From: Fulvivirga marina
GTDB taxonomy: Bacteria > Bacteroidota > Bacteroidia > Cytophagales > Cyclobacteriaceae
DNA length: 63,100 nt
Assembly: GCF_016775155.1 (NCBI RefSeq)
Contig: NZ_JAEUGD010000003.1
Location: 50,681 to 113,780, forward strand
Direction of reading: 5' to 3'
Position numbers and translations under genes: made by a program. How positions within the stretch are numbered: the first letter of the stretch is position 1; each line of letters starts with the position of its first letter. The notes under the pieces are model-generated. The model did not search any database, had not been told where the DNA came from, and saw only the letters and a list, made by a program, of their open reading frames with translations. Of this stretch, positions 38,819 through 46,774 are shown one piece after another.

Positions 38819-38940
38819 ATTTATATTCTCCCGTATTCGTCACCTGACGAGCATTCCTGGGATCAGGATGTAGCACCTTGGCTTGGTTACCAGGTTGCTA
38901 GCGTTTCTCAGAGCCTGTCTCTCCACGCTTCTCTATAAAT
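38819..38940 (-). promoter_or_regulatory. SAM-I (S-box) riboswitch upstream of metY-metX-hom
   Basis: The minus strand contains the S-box core: P1 ATTTATA (38934-38940) pairing with TATAAAT (38819-38825); AGAGAAGCG and GGAGAGACAGGC with GAAACGC for P2 and its kink-turn; CTAGCAACC; and CCAAGGTGCTACATCCTG for the P3/J3-4 region. These are the conserved SAM-binding features. High SAM should reduce expression of the methionine genes. About 310 nt lie between aptamer and metY, far more than a simple expression platform needs, and the polycysteine ORF lies in that space. Confidence 0.9.
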
Positions 38941-38974
38941 CGATTTCTCAAAAGAGAGCATCGAATTGATCTTA

Positions 38975-39006
38975 CAAACGTAGTGAGCGTTTGCAATGTT
39001 TCCAAA
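38975..39006 (-). promoter_or_regulatory. Consensus promoter of metY-metX-hom
   Basis: On the minus strand TTTG (39003-39006), a 20-nt spacer and TACGTTTG (38975-38982) match the Bacteroidota promoter exactly. Initiation near 38968 would give a leader of about 460 nt that begins some 28 nt before the SAM-I aptamer. Confidence 0.8.
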
Positions 39007-39046
39007 TCATTTTGTGAAATTTTTATCTAAAACGGTTACTTTCAGG

Positions 39047-40006
39047 CTATTTTGACCCATAATGATGTTCAAAAGTTTCTTTGGCAAGCATTTGAACCTC
39101 TTCTTTCAGCGTGTCAGGACTAATTATTGATACCTCTGAGCCAAACATGAGTAGCCAGCGAGCCAGCCCTTTGAAACTTGATGTCATAAAGGTGAGCTCT
39201 ACACCTTCGTTTACATCCTTTTCCTCAGTAAGTCCGAAATAATACTTCTGTTCTCCAAGATATCGGGATATCCTCTTCGATACAATTATCCGGGACTCCT
39301 GCATGTCCGTTCCCTGCATAAATGTCTTGAGGTGCTCTTGGTAAGATTGATGTTTTTCAGGGTCATAAAGCTCATCCAGTACACGAAGTTTTATGATCCT
39401 GTCGGTACGGAAATCCCTGAGGTCCTGTCTCATTCTGCAAAAGCCAATCATATGCCAATGGGATCCATAGTAACATAAACCTAATGGCTCTACCTGTCGG
39501 GTGGTGTATTGACCATTATAATTTGAAAAATACTCGAAGGAGAGTACTTTTTTAAGAGCTAATGATGATTGTATATCGGCTAAAAAGTGATCTGGGAATT
39601 GCTCTGCAGCAATGTTCGGTCGTTGTAAGACTTCAATATTCTGCTCAAGGTTTTCAAGGTAATCCTTTTCCTGCATTTTCAGAACAGCTTTGATTTTGAA
39701 CATTGCTTCTTCAAAGTGTAGCTGTATGGATTTGTCAGTATGCTTTTCAGCTAACTTGGAAGCCATCAGGATTGCTCCAGCTTCTTCTTTGGTAAAACTA
39801 ACAGGAGGCAAGTTGTACCCTTCCATAAGGAAATAGCCTTTTCCCGCTTCGGCGCCTATAGGAACCCCAGCTTCTTCTAGAGCTCGAATGTCACGGTATA
39901 CTGTTCTGAGGCTGATTTCAAACCGGTCAGCAATATGCTGGGCTGTAACCACTTTTTTGCTTTGCAATTGAATGAGAATAGCCGATAACCTGTCAATACG
40001 ATTCAT
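39047..40006 (-). CDS. YafY-like transcriptional regulator (HTH_11 and WYL domains)
   Basis: The 319-residue protein has an N-terminal winged helix (RLSAILIQLQSKKVVTAQHIADRFEISLRTVYRDIRALEEAG; quoted in part: FEISLRTVYRDIRALEEAGV) and a WYL domain with GLCYYGSHWHMIGFCR and RTDRI. WYL regulators bind small ligands or nucleic acid and are often repressors. Its start overlaps the SRPBCC gene stop by 4 bp, making it the last gene of lnb-SRPBCC-WYL. Its target is unknown. Confidence 0.9.
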   Translation of the reverse strand: MNRIDRLSAILIQLQSKKVVTAQHIADRFEISLRTVYRDIRALEEAGVPIGAEAGKGYFLMEGYNLPPVSFTKEEAGAILMASKLAEKHTDKSIQLHFEEAMFKIKAVLKMQEKDYLENLEQNIEVLQRPNIAAEQFPDHFLADIQSSLALKKVLSFEYFSNYNGQYTTRQVEPLGLCYYGSHWHMIGFCRMRQDLRDFRTDRIIKLRVLDELYDPEKHQSYQEHLKTFMQGTDMQESRIIVSKRISRYLGEQKYYFGLTEEKDVNEGVELTFMTSSFKGLARWLLMFGSEVSIISPDTLKEEVQMLAKETFEHHYGSK

Positions 40007-40434
40007 TTTTCAGCAAGGTCTTTTATCTTGGCATTCATTGCCTTAAATCCTGCCCGCGTTTTTGTATCCAAACTCTTCCATAGTAGAGGTACAAGTAAAC
40101 CACTAAATTCTTCCCGTTGTATGAGAATACATTTATTATTGCCCAGTTCCTCTATTTCAAAAACATGATGTCCATCAAAAATACCTCGCATAAATAGACT
40201 CCCCAGCCATCCAAATTGTTTGTTTCTTTTAAATAGTGTAACCTGAGGTTTGAATACCATCGGTTTAGAGCCAGGAGGCTGTATGGAAACTCTTAAACGC
40301 TCTCTGACTTTGGGTTTGCCTATTATACTAATAATAAAAGGGTTCCACTCTGGGTAGGCTTTGAAGTCCATTAAAACATTCCAAATCTTTTCAGGAGAAG
40401 AGGCTATTTCTATGGATGTTTTAAGCTGTTTCAT
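40003..40434 (-). CDS. SRPBCC domain protein (polyketide cyclase/START-like)
   Basis: The 143-residue protein fits the SRPBCC ligand-binding fold: IASSPEKIWNVLMDFKAYPEWNPFI at the start (core PEKIWNVLMDFKAYPEWNPF) and GHHVFEIEELGNNKCILIQREEFSGL later. Such proteins bind lipids or other hydrophobic molecules. It is overlapped by 14 bp with the DUF4105 gene upstream and by 4 bp with the WYL gene downstream, so it is translated as part of one operon. Confidence 0.85.
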   Translation of the reverse strand: MKQLKTSIEIASSPEKIWNVLMDFKAYPEWNPFIISIIGKPKVRERLRVSIQPPGSKPMVFKPQVTLFKRNKQFGWLGSLFMRGIFDGHHVFEIEELGNNKCILIQREEFSGLLVPLLWKSLDTKTRAGFKAMNAKIKDLAEK

Positions 40435-41602
40435 TTTCGGAGAGGTGTCTTTGTATATAAAATGCTCTTAGCCCAAGCAAGACAGCCAAAGGGACAAGTG
40501 CATAATTTATTTGCTGAGGTAAGAATGCCCAACTTAATAACGATAAAAGGCATATTATGCTTATGGCACCGAAATACTTTTTTAAGAATGTAGGTTTTTT
40601 TCGCATAAAGAGTAAAAGTGCTATTGGGAAGTGAAAAGGCACAGCCCATAATAGGTTAAGATTGCGTGCTGCTGCGTTATGGTCGGTGGCCAACCATAAT
40701 AAAAGTAGTAGCCACCCTATCAAGCCAGTTGAAGAAAACAACAACACATCGAAACCGACATACAGTTTATTCTTCTTATATCCGAAATAGGTGATGATTA
40801 CCCCTATTATCAGCAGTATAGCCATTATTATGAATGGAGTAATAGTTGAGGCCTGGTCCTGCTCAGGGGTAGAGTCATAGGTTACTATTGTCTTTTTTAC
40901 AAGAGGAAGTTTTTTTCCATTGCGTGTGATTGTAGCATGGTTAAACCCACTTTCTATGTAGTCAGGTAGAAACATATATTCATAAGGGGTAGCTACTTTA
41001 TCCATAGGTAAGCCAAGACAAACATCTATACCAATATCGCCCCAGGGTTGCTGTTTCAAATAAAGGTCGGTAAGTTCTCTGATTGAATAATTGGTGCCAA
41101 TATATGAGCCATCAAACTGTATACTATCTTCAAAAGTTTTGACTAATGCGTCCCTAACCCTGGTAGCACAGTTGTCATAGAAGTAGTCATAAAGGTAATA
41201 TTGGTTTTCAGGCAAAGCATTCCATTGAAGAAAGTCAAAAAGCTTCTGTTTTTGTTTGTGAGAAAGGTTTAATACCTGCTCGTGAATGTAACGGTTATAG
41301 TAAATGTAGTAATCTCTGAATCTGCGGTATTCGGTTACACCGAGTTTGTAATTCAAATGGCCACGGGCAAAGTTGAGGTAGAAATTTGGCTGATCGAAAT
41401 CAAAAACTCCGTAATTGTATAAGATGTCGTATCCATTTGTGTGATCTTTTACTCTGATGGCGCTATGCCCAAAAGCAGAGTAAAGTTCGCCCTGATATGG
41501 ACCGCAGGTAAGGATATGAATATCTGCATCCTTCGAAAGCTTAAGATTTTGGGAATTGCTGATTAATGGTAAGAGTATAAATAATAACCAGATATTTTTC
41601 AT
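40421..41602 (-). CDS. DUF4105 / Lnb-type lipoprotein N-acyltransferase
   Basis: The 393-residue protein has a signal peptide (LLFILLPLISNSQ), a periplasmic DUF4105 domain and four to five C-terminal transmembrane helices (about 255-385). DUF4105 contains the probable catalytic His46 (AFGHSAIR) and Cys145 (DNCATR), as in NlpC/P60-like thiol enzymes. Established knowledge: in Bacteroides a protein of this domain family (Lnb) adds the third acyl chain to lipoproteins. Whether this copy is the main Lnb is inference. The many lipoproteins in the window need such an enzyme. Confidence 0.85.
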   Translation of the reverse strand: MKNIWLLFILLPLISNSQNLKLSKDADIHILTCGPYQGELYSAFGHSAIRVKDHTNGYDILYNYGVFDFDQPNFYLNFARGHLNYKLGVTEYRRFRDYYIYYNRYIHEQVLNLSHKQKQKLFDFLQWNALPENQYYLYDYFYDNCATRVRDALVKTFEDSIQFDGSYIGTNYSIRELTDLYLKQQPWGDIGIDVCLGLPMDKVATPYEYMFLPDYIESGFNHATITRNGKKLPLVKKTIVTYDSTPEQDQASTITPFIIMAILLIIGVIITYFGYKKNKLYVGFDVLLFSSTGLIGWLLLLLWLATDHNAAARNLNLLWAVPFHFPIALLLFMRKKPTFLKKYFGAISIICLLSLLSWAFLPQQINYALVPLAVLLGLRAFYIQRHLSENETA

Positions 41603-41811
41603 GTGCTGTTTATGTCAATCAATTAACATATTAGTTCGATGCTAAATTAATCTCGAGACTCATTTTAGTTTTGTGAATATACTACGAAAGAAATAAGAGA
41701 GGGTTAAGGATATGTATATTTATTGATTTAATGAAATACCGGAAATAATTCTAATGAAATTGATACATATGCAAAATTCTATTGGTTTACTTTTTGTCTA
41801 TCTTTAAACAC

Positions 41812-42834
41812 ATGAACAGGAATGTTGCTGACGGGTTGAATTTTGTATCAAAGCTTACGGTGAATAGGGCGTGGAATGCTAGCCGTGTAGTATTTAGCTA
41901 TATATATTCCAGGCTTACCGGAAATCCGAAAATAGTCGGATTGCCCATAAGTATTTCATTTGAACCTACTACTTCTTGTAATCTACGTTGCCCCGAATGT
42001 CCTAGCGGACTTAGGTCTTTCAGTCGACCTACTGGTATGCTTCAGGAAAGGCTTTTTAAAGAAATAATAGATGAACTGGAAGATACTCTCATGTATTTAC
42101 TTTTTTATTTTCAGGGTGAGCCTTTCTTACATACAAAATTTCTTGACATGGTTCAGTATGCCTCTGAGAAGAATATTTATACAGCAACTTCAACCAATGC
42201 TCATTATCTAACTGATGATGTAGCCAGGAAAACAGTTGAGTCTGGTCTCGATAGGTTGATTGTGTCTATTGATGGTACTACTCAGGAAACCTACCAGTCT
42301 TACAGGGTGGGAGGCAAGCTGGATAAGGTTATTGAAGGCACTAAAAATATTATTAAATGGAAGAAAGCTCTGAAATCACGAACACCTCATGTGGTTTTTC
42401 AGTTTTTGGTGGTTAAACCCAATGAACATCAGATCGAGGAGGTAAAGGCATTGGCAAAACGCTTGGAAGTTGATGAGGTGGGGTTGAAAACGGCTCAGAT
42501 ATATGAGTATGAGCATGGTTCCAAGCTTATTCCAACAATAGATAAGTATTCGAGATATAGAAAGAAAGCTGATGGCACTTATGCAATTAAGAGCAAGCTT
42601 TTAAATCATTGCTGGAAGATGTGGCATTCATGTGTCATTACCTGGGATGGTAAAGTGGTACCTTGCTGTTTTGATAAAGATGCACATCATGAAATGGGAC
42701 AGCTACAAGAGACAAGCTTTACAGAGTTATGGAATAGCCCTACTTATAATAGCTTCAGGAAGGCTTTGGTTAAATCCAGAAGTAAAATTGAAATGTGTCG
42801 AAATTGTACTGAAGGAACAAAAGTGTGGGCTTAG
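41812..42834 (+). CDS. Radical SAM/SPASM domain protein
   Basis: The start is put at the ATG at 41812; the ten codons before it begin with TTG and look like leader. The 340-residue protein has the radical-SAM CxxxCxxC motif in TTSCNLRCPECPSG and a C-terminal SPASM domain with several Cys (CWKMWHSC, VPCCFDKD, MCRNCTEG) for auxiliary clusters. Family members act in peptide modification, cofactor synthesis or anaerobic sulfatase maturation. No precursor peptide or sulfatase is adjacent, so the substrate is unknown. Its stop overlaps the convergent 50-aa gene by 4 bp. Confidence 0.9.
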   Translation: MNRNVADGLNFVSKLTVNRAWNASRVVFSYIYSRLTGNPKIVGLPISISFEPTTSCNLRCPECPSGLRSFSRPTGMLQERLFKEIIDELEDTLMYLLFYFQGEPFLHTKFLDMVQYASEKNIYTATSTNAHYLTDDVARKTVESGLDRLIVSIDGTTQETYQSYRVGGKLDKVIEGTKNIIKWKKALKSRTPHVVFQFLVVKPNEHQIEEVKALAKRLEVDEVGLKTAQIYEYEHGSKLIPTIDKYSRYRKKADGTYAIKSKLLNHCWKMWHSCVITWDGKVVPCCFDKDAHHEMGQLQETSFTELWNSPTYNSFRKALVKSRSKIEMCRNCTEGTKVWA

Positions 42835-42983
42835 TGCTCTTTGGCTTTCTTTAGGTGGCTAACGGGTGAGTCACATCCACAATTTTTGGAGCACCCGGAA
42901 TCAGACTTGGTTTGCTTGTACAGCATATTACCTAAATAGCCCAGGGCTCCCAAAAACAATATGATTATAATGGTTTCTTGCAT
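42831..42983 (-). CDS. FeoB-associated Cys-rich membrane protein (50 aa)
   Basis: The small gene encodes 50 residues: one N-terminal transmembrane helix (TIIIILFLGALGYLGNMLY) followed by a short tail with GCSKNCGCDS (three clustered Cys). This is the pattern of the small Cys-rich membrane proteins usually encoded beside feoB. No feoA or feoB is within the window, so it appears as an orphan. Role in iron uptake is inferred from the family only. It is convergent with, and overlaps by 4 bp, the radical SAM gene. Confidence 0.8.
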   Translation of the reverse strand: MQETIIIILFLGALGYLGNMLYKQTKSDSGCSKNCGCDSPVSHLKKAKEH

Positions 42984-43043
42984 ACTATTATGGTTAACGA
43001 AAAGTTACGAATTTCGTTTTGCCAATTTAGAATAAAGGAATTG

Positions 43044-43841
43044 TTAATGTTCATGCCAGTGATTAGCTATTACCTTGAGCATTTCCTGATGAGTATATCC
43101 TGAAGCAACAATTTCTCCTCCAAAAAGAAAGTTCTCTCCACCTTTAAAATCAGTAACTTTTCCTCCGGCTTCCTGTACTATAAGGGTGCCGGCAGCAACA
43201 TCCCAGGGTTTGAGATTGTATTCAAAGAAACCTTCAAAGCGACCACATGCAGTATAGGCAAGGTCTACTGCGGCACTCCCAAGCCGTCTGAGGCCGTGTG
43301 TTTTCTGCATGAAATTATTCAGGATATCCAAATATTGTGACATCAGGCCAAAATCATAGTAGGGAAAGCCTGTGGCTATAAGACTTTGCCCCAGTTCTTT
43401 TACTTCAGAAATACTGATTTGCTCTTCGTTGCAGTATGCTTTGCCTCCTTTTATGGCGTAAAAGCATTCGTCTTTATTGATTTCATAAATAATGCCTAAT
43501 ACAATTTTGTCATGTTGCATCAGGGCCAGACTAATAGCGAATACGGGAAGCCCATGGGTGAAATTAGTTGTTCCGTCCAAAGGGTCAATGATCCAGTTGT
43601 ACTCGTCTTTTCTGGTTGAAGCAGTGCCTTCCTCTGTTATAAAACCTGCTTCAGGAAGTATCTGACTACAACCAGCGACAAGCTTTTCTTCCGCCTGTTT
43701 ATCGACATAAGATACAAGGTCATTGAAGCCTTTATGCTCAATGTCTGTCTTCTTAAAGTTTTTGCTTTCTTCCCTTATAAACTGCCCTACTTCAAGGGTT
43801 AACTTTTTGGTAGACTCAAGTACTTGCTTCAGGTCACTCAT
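43044..43841 (-). CDS. Inositol monophosphatase family protein
   Basis: The 265-residue protein carries the metal-binding sets of the Li+-sensitive phosphatase family: FITEEGTA, WIIDPLDGTTNFTHGLP and WDVAAGTLIVQEAGG. Substrates may be inositol phosphate, PAP (CysQ-like) or other sugar phosphates; SuhB/IMPase is the closest by motif. It overlaps the upstream membrane protein by 4 bp and ends the rsmI-membrane protein-IMPase operon. Confidence 0.9.
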   Translation of the reverse strand: MSDLKQVLESTKKLTLEVGQFIREESKNFKKTDIEHKGFNDLVSYVDKQAEEKLVAGCSQILPEAGFITEEGTASTRKDEYNWIIDPLDGTTNFTHGLPVFAISLALMQHDKIVLGIIYEINKDECFYAIKGGKAYCNEEQISISEVKELGQSLIATGFPYYDFGLMSQYLDILNNFMQKTHGLRRLGSAAVDLAYTACGRFEGFFEYNLKPWDVAAGTLIVQEAGGKVTDFKGGENFLFGGEIVASGYTHQEMLKVIANHWHEH

Positions 43842-44614
43842 TTGTTTACTTCCTTTTTAACAAAACTATATAATATCAGTAGTATTGAAACCCAAACCGC
43901 CGTTTTTCCTATGTATTCACCATCTCCGGATATTTGTTTTGCGGAAAGGAACTTATCATTTAAAAGGTCGGCTTGAGTTATGGCGGCAGTGTCTGGGCTT
44001 AAGAGTGTTGGAATAACGATAATGGCTATCACAAAGGCTAATGTTGGCCAACTGATATTCCCTCGAAGAGGAGATCTGTCCTTCAGCGTGCCGTTGAACA
44101 AGGTAATGTTACTTAACAATACCCAAAGGCTGACCCCCATGAAGCCCGTGTGTATATCCCAGGAGATGAATGCCTGGTGATTATTAAACACTGACCCCAA
44201 CATGAATCTTGAGAATTGAGGGTGTGCCCGATATAATAAGAACTCTATTGCTAACCAATATATAGATATAGTGAAAAAACCCAGTCTGTTCTTAGCGTGT
44301 TTGTTAGTAAAGCTGAAAATAATAAATGCGCCAGTAATGGCCATAGCATATGCAATGGGAAGAAGCCACTGGATAAGGTGTGTATTGGAAGAGGAGCCAT
44401 TCCAAATTAAAAATGTAGTTAGCAGGATAACAAATACCTTAAGTAGTAGTAGCTCCTTAGGGGAGGCCTCTTTTTGTTGATTAAAGAGCAATGCATAAAG
44501 TGGTACTAGCCCAATGAAGATCAGGAATGAGAATGCAGGGGTTATTTTGGCCAGCCCAAGCAAGGTCACTGCAGAAATGATAATGAGAGAGTCTCTTAGT
44601 TTATTTTTTTCCAT
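43838..44614 (-). CDS. Polytopic membrane protein of unknown function
   Basis: The 258-residue protein is almost entirely hydrophobic, with about eight predicted transmembrane helices and short polar loops. It has no motif I can tie to a transporter or enzyme. It overlaps rsmI by 14 bp upstream and the phosphatase gene by 4 bp downstream, so it is coupled to both. Confidence 0.7.
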   Translation of the reverse strand: MEKNKLRDSLIIISAVTLLGLAKITPAFSFLIFIGLVPLYALLFNQQKEASPKELLLLKVFVILLTTFLIWNGSSSNTHLIQWLLPIAYAMAITGAFIIFSFTNKHAKNRLGFFTISIYWLAIEFLLYRAHPQFSRFMLGSVFNNHQAFISWDIHTGFMGVSLWVLLSNITLFNGTLKDRSPLRGNISWPTLAFVIAIIVIPTLLSPDTAAITQADLLNDKFLSAKQISGDGEYIGKTAVWVSILLILYSFVKKEVNK

Positions 44615-45281
44615 CTATGACAATAACAATTTCACCTTTCACAGTACCTTTTCCGAAATGTTCCTTTAGCTCCACTAGTGAACCATTAACTGTTTCTTCA
44701 TGAAGTTTTGTTAGTTCCCTGGATACCGAGGCTTGCCTGTCTTTGCCAAGGTGTTCTGCAAGCTGTTCCAGAGCTTTTACCAAACGGTGGGGTGATTCAT
44801 ATAAGATTATTGTCCGCTCTTCAGTGGATAGTATTTCAAGGCGGGTTTTCCTACCCTTTTTGTGAGGGAGAAACCCTTCAAATACAAACTTGTCTGAAGG
44901 GAGGCCTGATTTTACCAAGGCAGGTACAAATGCAGTTGCTCCTGGGAGACATTCAAGTTTTATGCCTGCTTTAAGGCACTCTCTTACCAGTAAAAAACCC
45001 GGGTCAGAAATTGAGGGAGTTCCTGCATCAGTTATGAGAGCCATTCGCTCTCCCTTGTTTAATCTGTCAACCAGCTGAGACACGGTTTTATGCTCGTTAA
45101 AAATATGGTAACTCTGAAGCGGACGGGATATCTCATACTTTTTAAGCAGCTTACTAGAGGTGCGGGTATCCTCCGCAAGTATAACATCAGCTGCTTTGAG
45201 TACATTGATAGCCCTGATGGTGATATCTTCAAGGTTGCCTATTGGGGTGGGTACCAGATATAGTTGTGTTTCTTGTTCCAA
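44601..45281 (-). CDS. rsmI: 16S rRNA (cytidine(1402)-2'-O)-methyltransferase
   Basis: The 226-residue enzyme methylates the ribose of C1402 in the decoding centre. Motifs: LYLVPTPIGNLEDITIRAI, ILAEDTRTSSKLL, MALITDAGTPSISDPG, SGLPSDKFVFEGFLP and YESPHRL. It lacks the longer C-terminal part of the E. coli protein, as is common in this phylum. It heads the three-gene operon with the membrane protein and the phosphatase. Confidence 0.94.
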   Translation of the reverse strand: MEQETQLYLVPTPIGNLEDITIRAINVLKAADVILAEDTRTSSKLLKKYEISRPLQSYHIFNEHKTVSQLVDRLNKGERMALITDAGTPSISDPGFLLVRECLKAGIKLECLPGATAFVPALVKSGLPSDKFVFEGFLPHKKGRKTRLEILSTEERTIILYESPHRLVKALEQLAEHLGKDRQASVSRELTKLHEETVNGSLVELKEHFGKGTVKGEIVIVIDGKK

Positions 45282-45310
45282 CGTAAGATAAAATTTACCT
45301 TATTTAAATT

Positions 45311-45541
45311 TTAGGCTAATTTATCAATTTCCTTTGCCAATTGATGATCTTTTTCTGTCACTTTATCGCCAGCATCGTGGGTGTTGAGTTCAAAGCTGAC
45401 TTTGTTATATACATTTGACCAGTTGGGGTGGTGGTTCATTTTTTCTGCAACGATGGCTACTTTGGTCATGAAGCCGAATGCTTCTTTAAAATCTTTGAAC
45501 TCGAAGGTTTTCTTTAATGCATTATTCTCTTCTTTCCACAT
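45311..45541 (-). CDS. 4a-hydroxytetrahydrobiopterin dehydratase
   Basis: The 76-residue protein matches the PCD/DCoH family, with the active-site pattern [13 protein letters not shown] and a later His and Asp in [14 protein letters not shown]. It recycles oxidised tetrahydrobiopterin for aromatic amino acid hydroxylases, but none is in the window. The length is at the short end of the family. A GCGGACA/TGTCCGC hairpin (45576-45593) lies in its leader; no U tract follows it. Confidence 0.9.
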   Translation of the reverse strand: MWKEENNALKKTFEFKDFKEAFGFMTKVAIVAEKMNHHPNWSNVYNKVSFELNTHDAGDKVTEKDHQLAKEIDKLA

Positions 45542-45639
45542 AGCAATTAGTTTCTTTCGTTTTAAATTGGAGTTGGCGGACAGTTATGTCCGCATCAAGT
45601 TAACTCTTATTTTACAGATGTGCTTTAGAAAGTTAGAGA

Positions 45640-46362
45640 TCAGATTCTTTTAGCTGAAATTATATATTGAAACTCCAGACTGGTATTGTCTATTTCAATT
45701 GATTTAAAGCCTGCCTTTTGTAGCTCTTCAGAGACCTTCTGACTTGTGATTTTTATATTTTCAGGTGGACCTACCGGCATTTGTCCAAGTTTATAGTCTA
45801 CAATAATTAACCTGGAGTTGTTTTTCAGTCCTCGCTTGATTTTTTGTAGATATTTAACTCTATCGGATAGAAAGTGATAAGTATTAACGAGTATGGCAAT
45901 GTGTACTTCATCTTTATTTAGTAAGGGGTCGTCTTCCAGAGATAGTCGTGTTTCTATTCGTTCCTCAGGAATGATGTGTTGCAATTCAGGTTTTCTGTCT
46001 TCAATATAGTTTAGAAACCTCTCATCAATATCAATAGCAATGACATGGGCACCTTTTCCGGCCAGCCTGAAGGTGAAATAACCTGTACCTGCACCAATGT
46101 CGGCAATTACTTTGTCATTAACATCTCCAAGCTTGTCTATAATGAGTGAAGGGTTTTGCCATTCACTTCTTTCTGGGTCTTCGTAATCCTTAACTAAGTT
46201 TTGAAAACTGTTCATATCAAAAGTGTCCCTCTCACTGCCACTTTGCGTGTTAGCTGATAAAGTGTCTTTCAAAACTTCTGCTTTGATATTATTTTCAATG
46301 CGTTTCTCGGGCTTGCATGAAAAAAGAGCAAAAAGCAGGGCAAAAAGGGTTAAGCTTCTCAA
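45640..46362 (-). CDS. Class I SAM-dependent methyltransferase with lipoprotein signal
   Basis: The 240-residue protein begins with a lipoprotein signal (LFALLFALFSC, Cys16). The mature part is a class I methyltransferase: VIADIGAGTGYFTFRLA (SAM-binding motif I), VIAIDIDERF, and LVNTYHFLSDRV. Predicted location outside the inner membrane conflicts with use of cytosolic SAM, so either export signal or activity needs proof. Same type occurs widely in Bacteroidota. Confidence 0.8.
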   Translation of the reverse strand: MRSLTLFALLFALFSCKPEKRIENNIKAEVLKDTLSANTQSGSERDTFDMNSFQNLVKDYEDPERSEWQNPSLIIDKLGDVNDKVIADIGAGTGYFTFRLAGKGAHVIAIDIDERFLNYIEDRKPELQHIIPEERIETRLSLEDDPLLNKDEVHIAILVNTYHFLSDRVKYLQKIKRGLKNNSRLIIVDYKLGQMPVGPPENIKITSQKVSEELQKAGFKSIEIDNTSLEFQYIISAKRI

Positions 46363-46398
46363 TGTGAAAAAGACGGTTTGGGATACTTTTTACTAAAT

Positions 46399-46683
46399 TT
46401 ACAGGGCTATTATGCCCTCAACTTTATTAGCCTCAATATAATATTCAATAACCTTATCGCTGGACTGTACCATAACCTCAGCAGTAACGCTAATGTAGTT
46501 TCCATTACTTGAGGCCCTTTCCTTGGTAGTATGGTTACTAAATAGATTCTTGACCTCATCTACCTTGCCTTTAGGTACAATGAACTTGAAAGTGTAAAGG
46601 GCTGGCCAGTTATACTCCTTATCCAGCTTTTCCTTAAATGAGTTGATAGAGCTATCTTCCATAATTCCGTTAGGCTTAGTCAA
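46399..46683 (-). CDS. DUF493 family protein (YbeD-like)
   Basis: The 94-residue protein has the DUF493 pattern YNWPALYTFKFIVP and SNGNYISVTAEVMVQS, giving a small alpha/beta ACT-like fold. The Met at residue 8 is an equally good start. Function in this phylum is unknown; E. coli YbeD links to lipoate metabolism only by gene neighbourhood. Confidence 0.8.
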   Translation of the reverse strand: MTKPNGIMEDSSINSFKEKLDKEYNWPALYTFKFIVPKGKVDEVKNLFSNHTTKERASSNGNYISVTAEVMVQSSDKVIEYYIEANKVEGIIAL

Positions 46684-46723
46684 ACTAAGCTTTTGGTAGT
46701 GTTTCCTACATGCTTTAAAATAA

Positions 46724-46754
46724 CAAAAGCGGAGATGAAAGTTCCCCGCTTTTG
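46724..46754 (-). terminator. Terminator of ppiD cluster
   Basis: CAAAAGCGG (46724-46732) and CCGCTTTTG (46746-46754) pair; read on the minus strand the hairpin ends T-rich. A second perfect palindrome, TAATCTCTT/AAGAGATTA near 46758-46777, lies directly at the ppiD stop. Confidence 0.7.
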
Positions 46755-46774
46755 AAGTAATCTCTTAAAAGAGA

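Noticed and set aside
45576-45593. 7-bp hairpin upstream of the pterin dehydratase gene as riboswitch or terminator
   Set aside because: No U tract and no known aptamer core; noted only with the gene.
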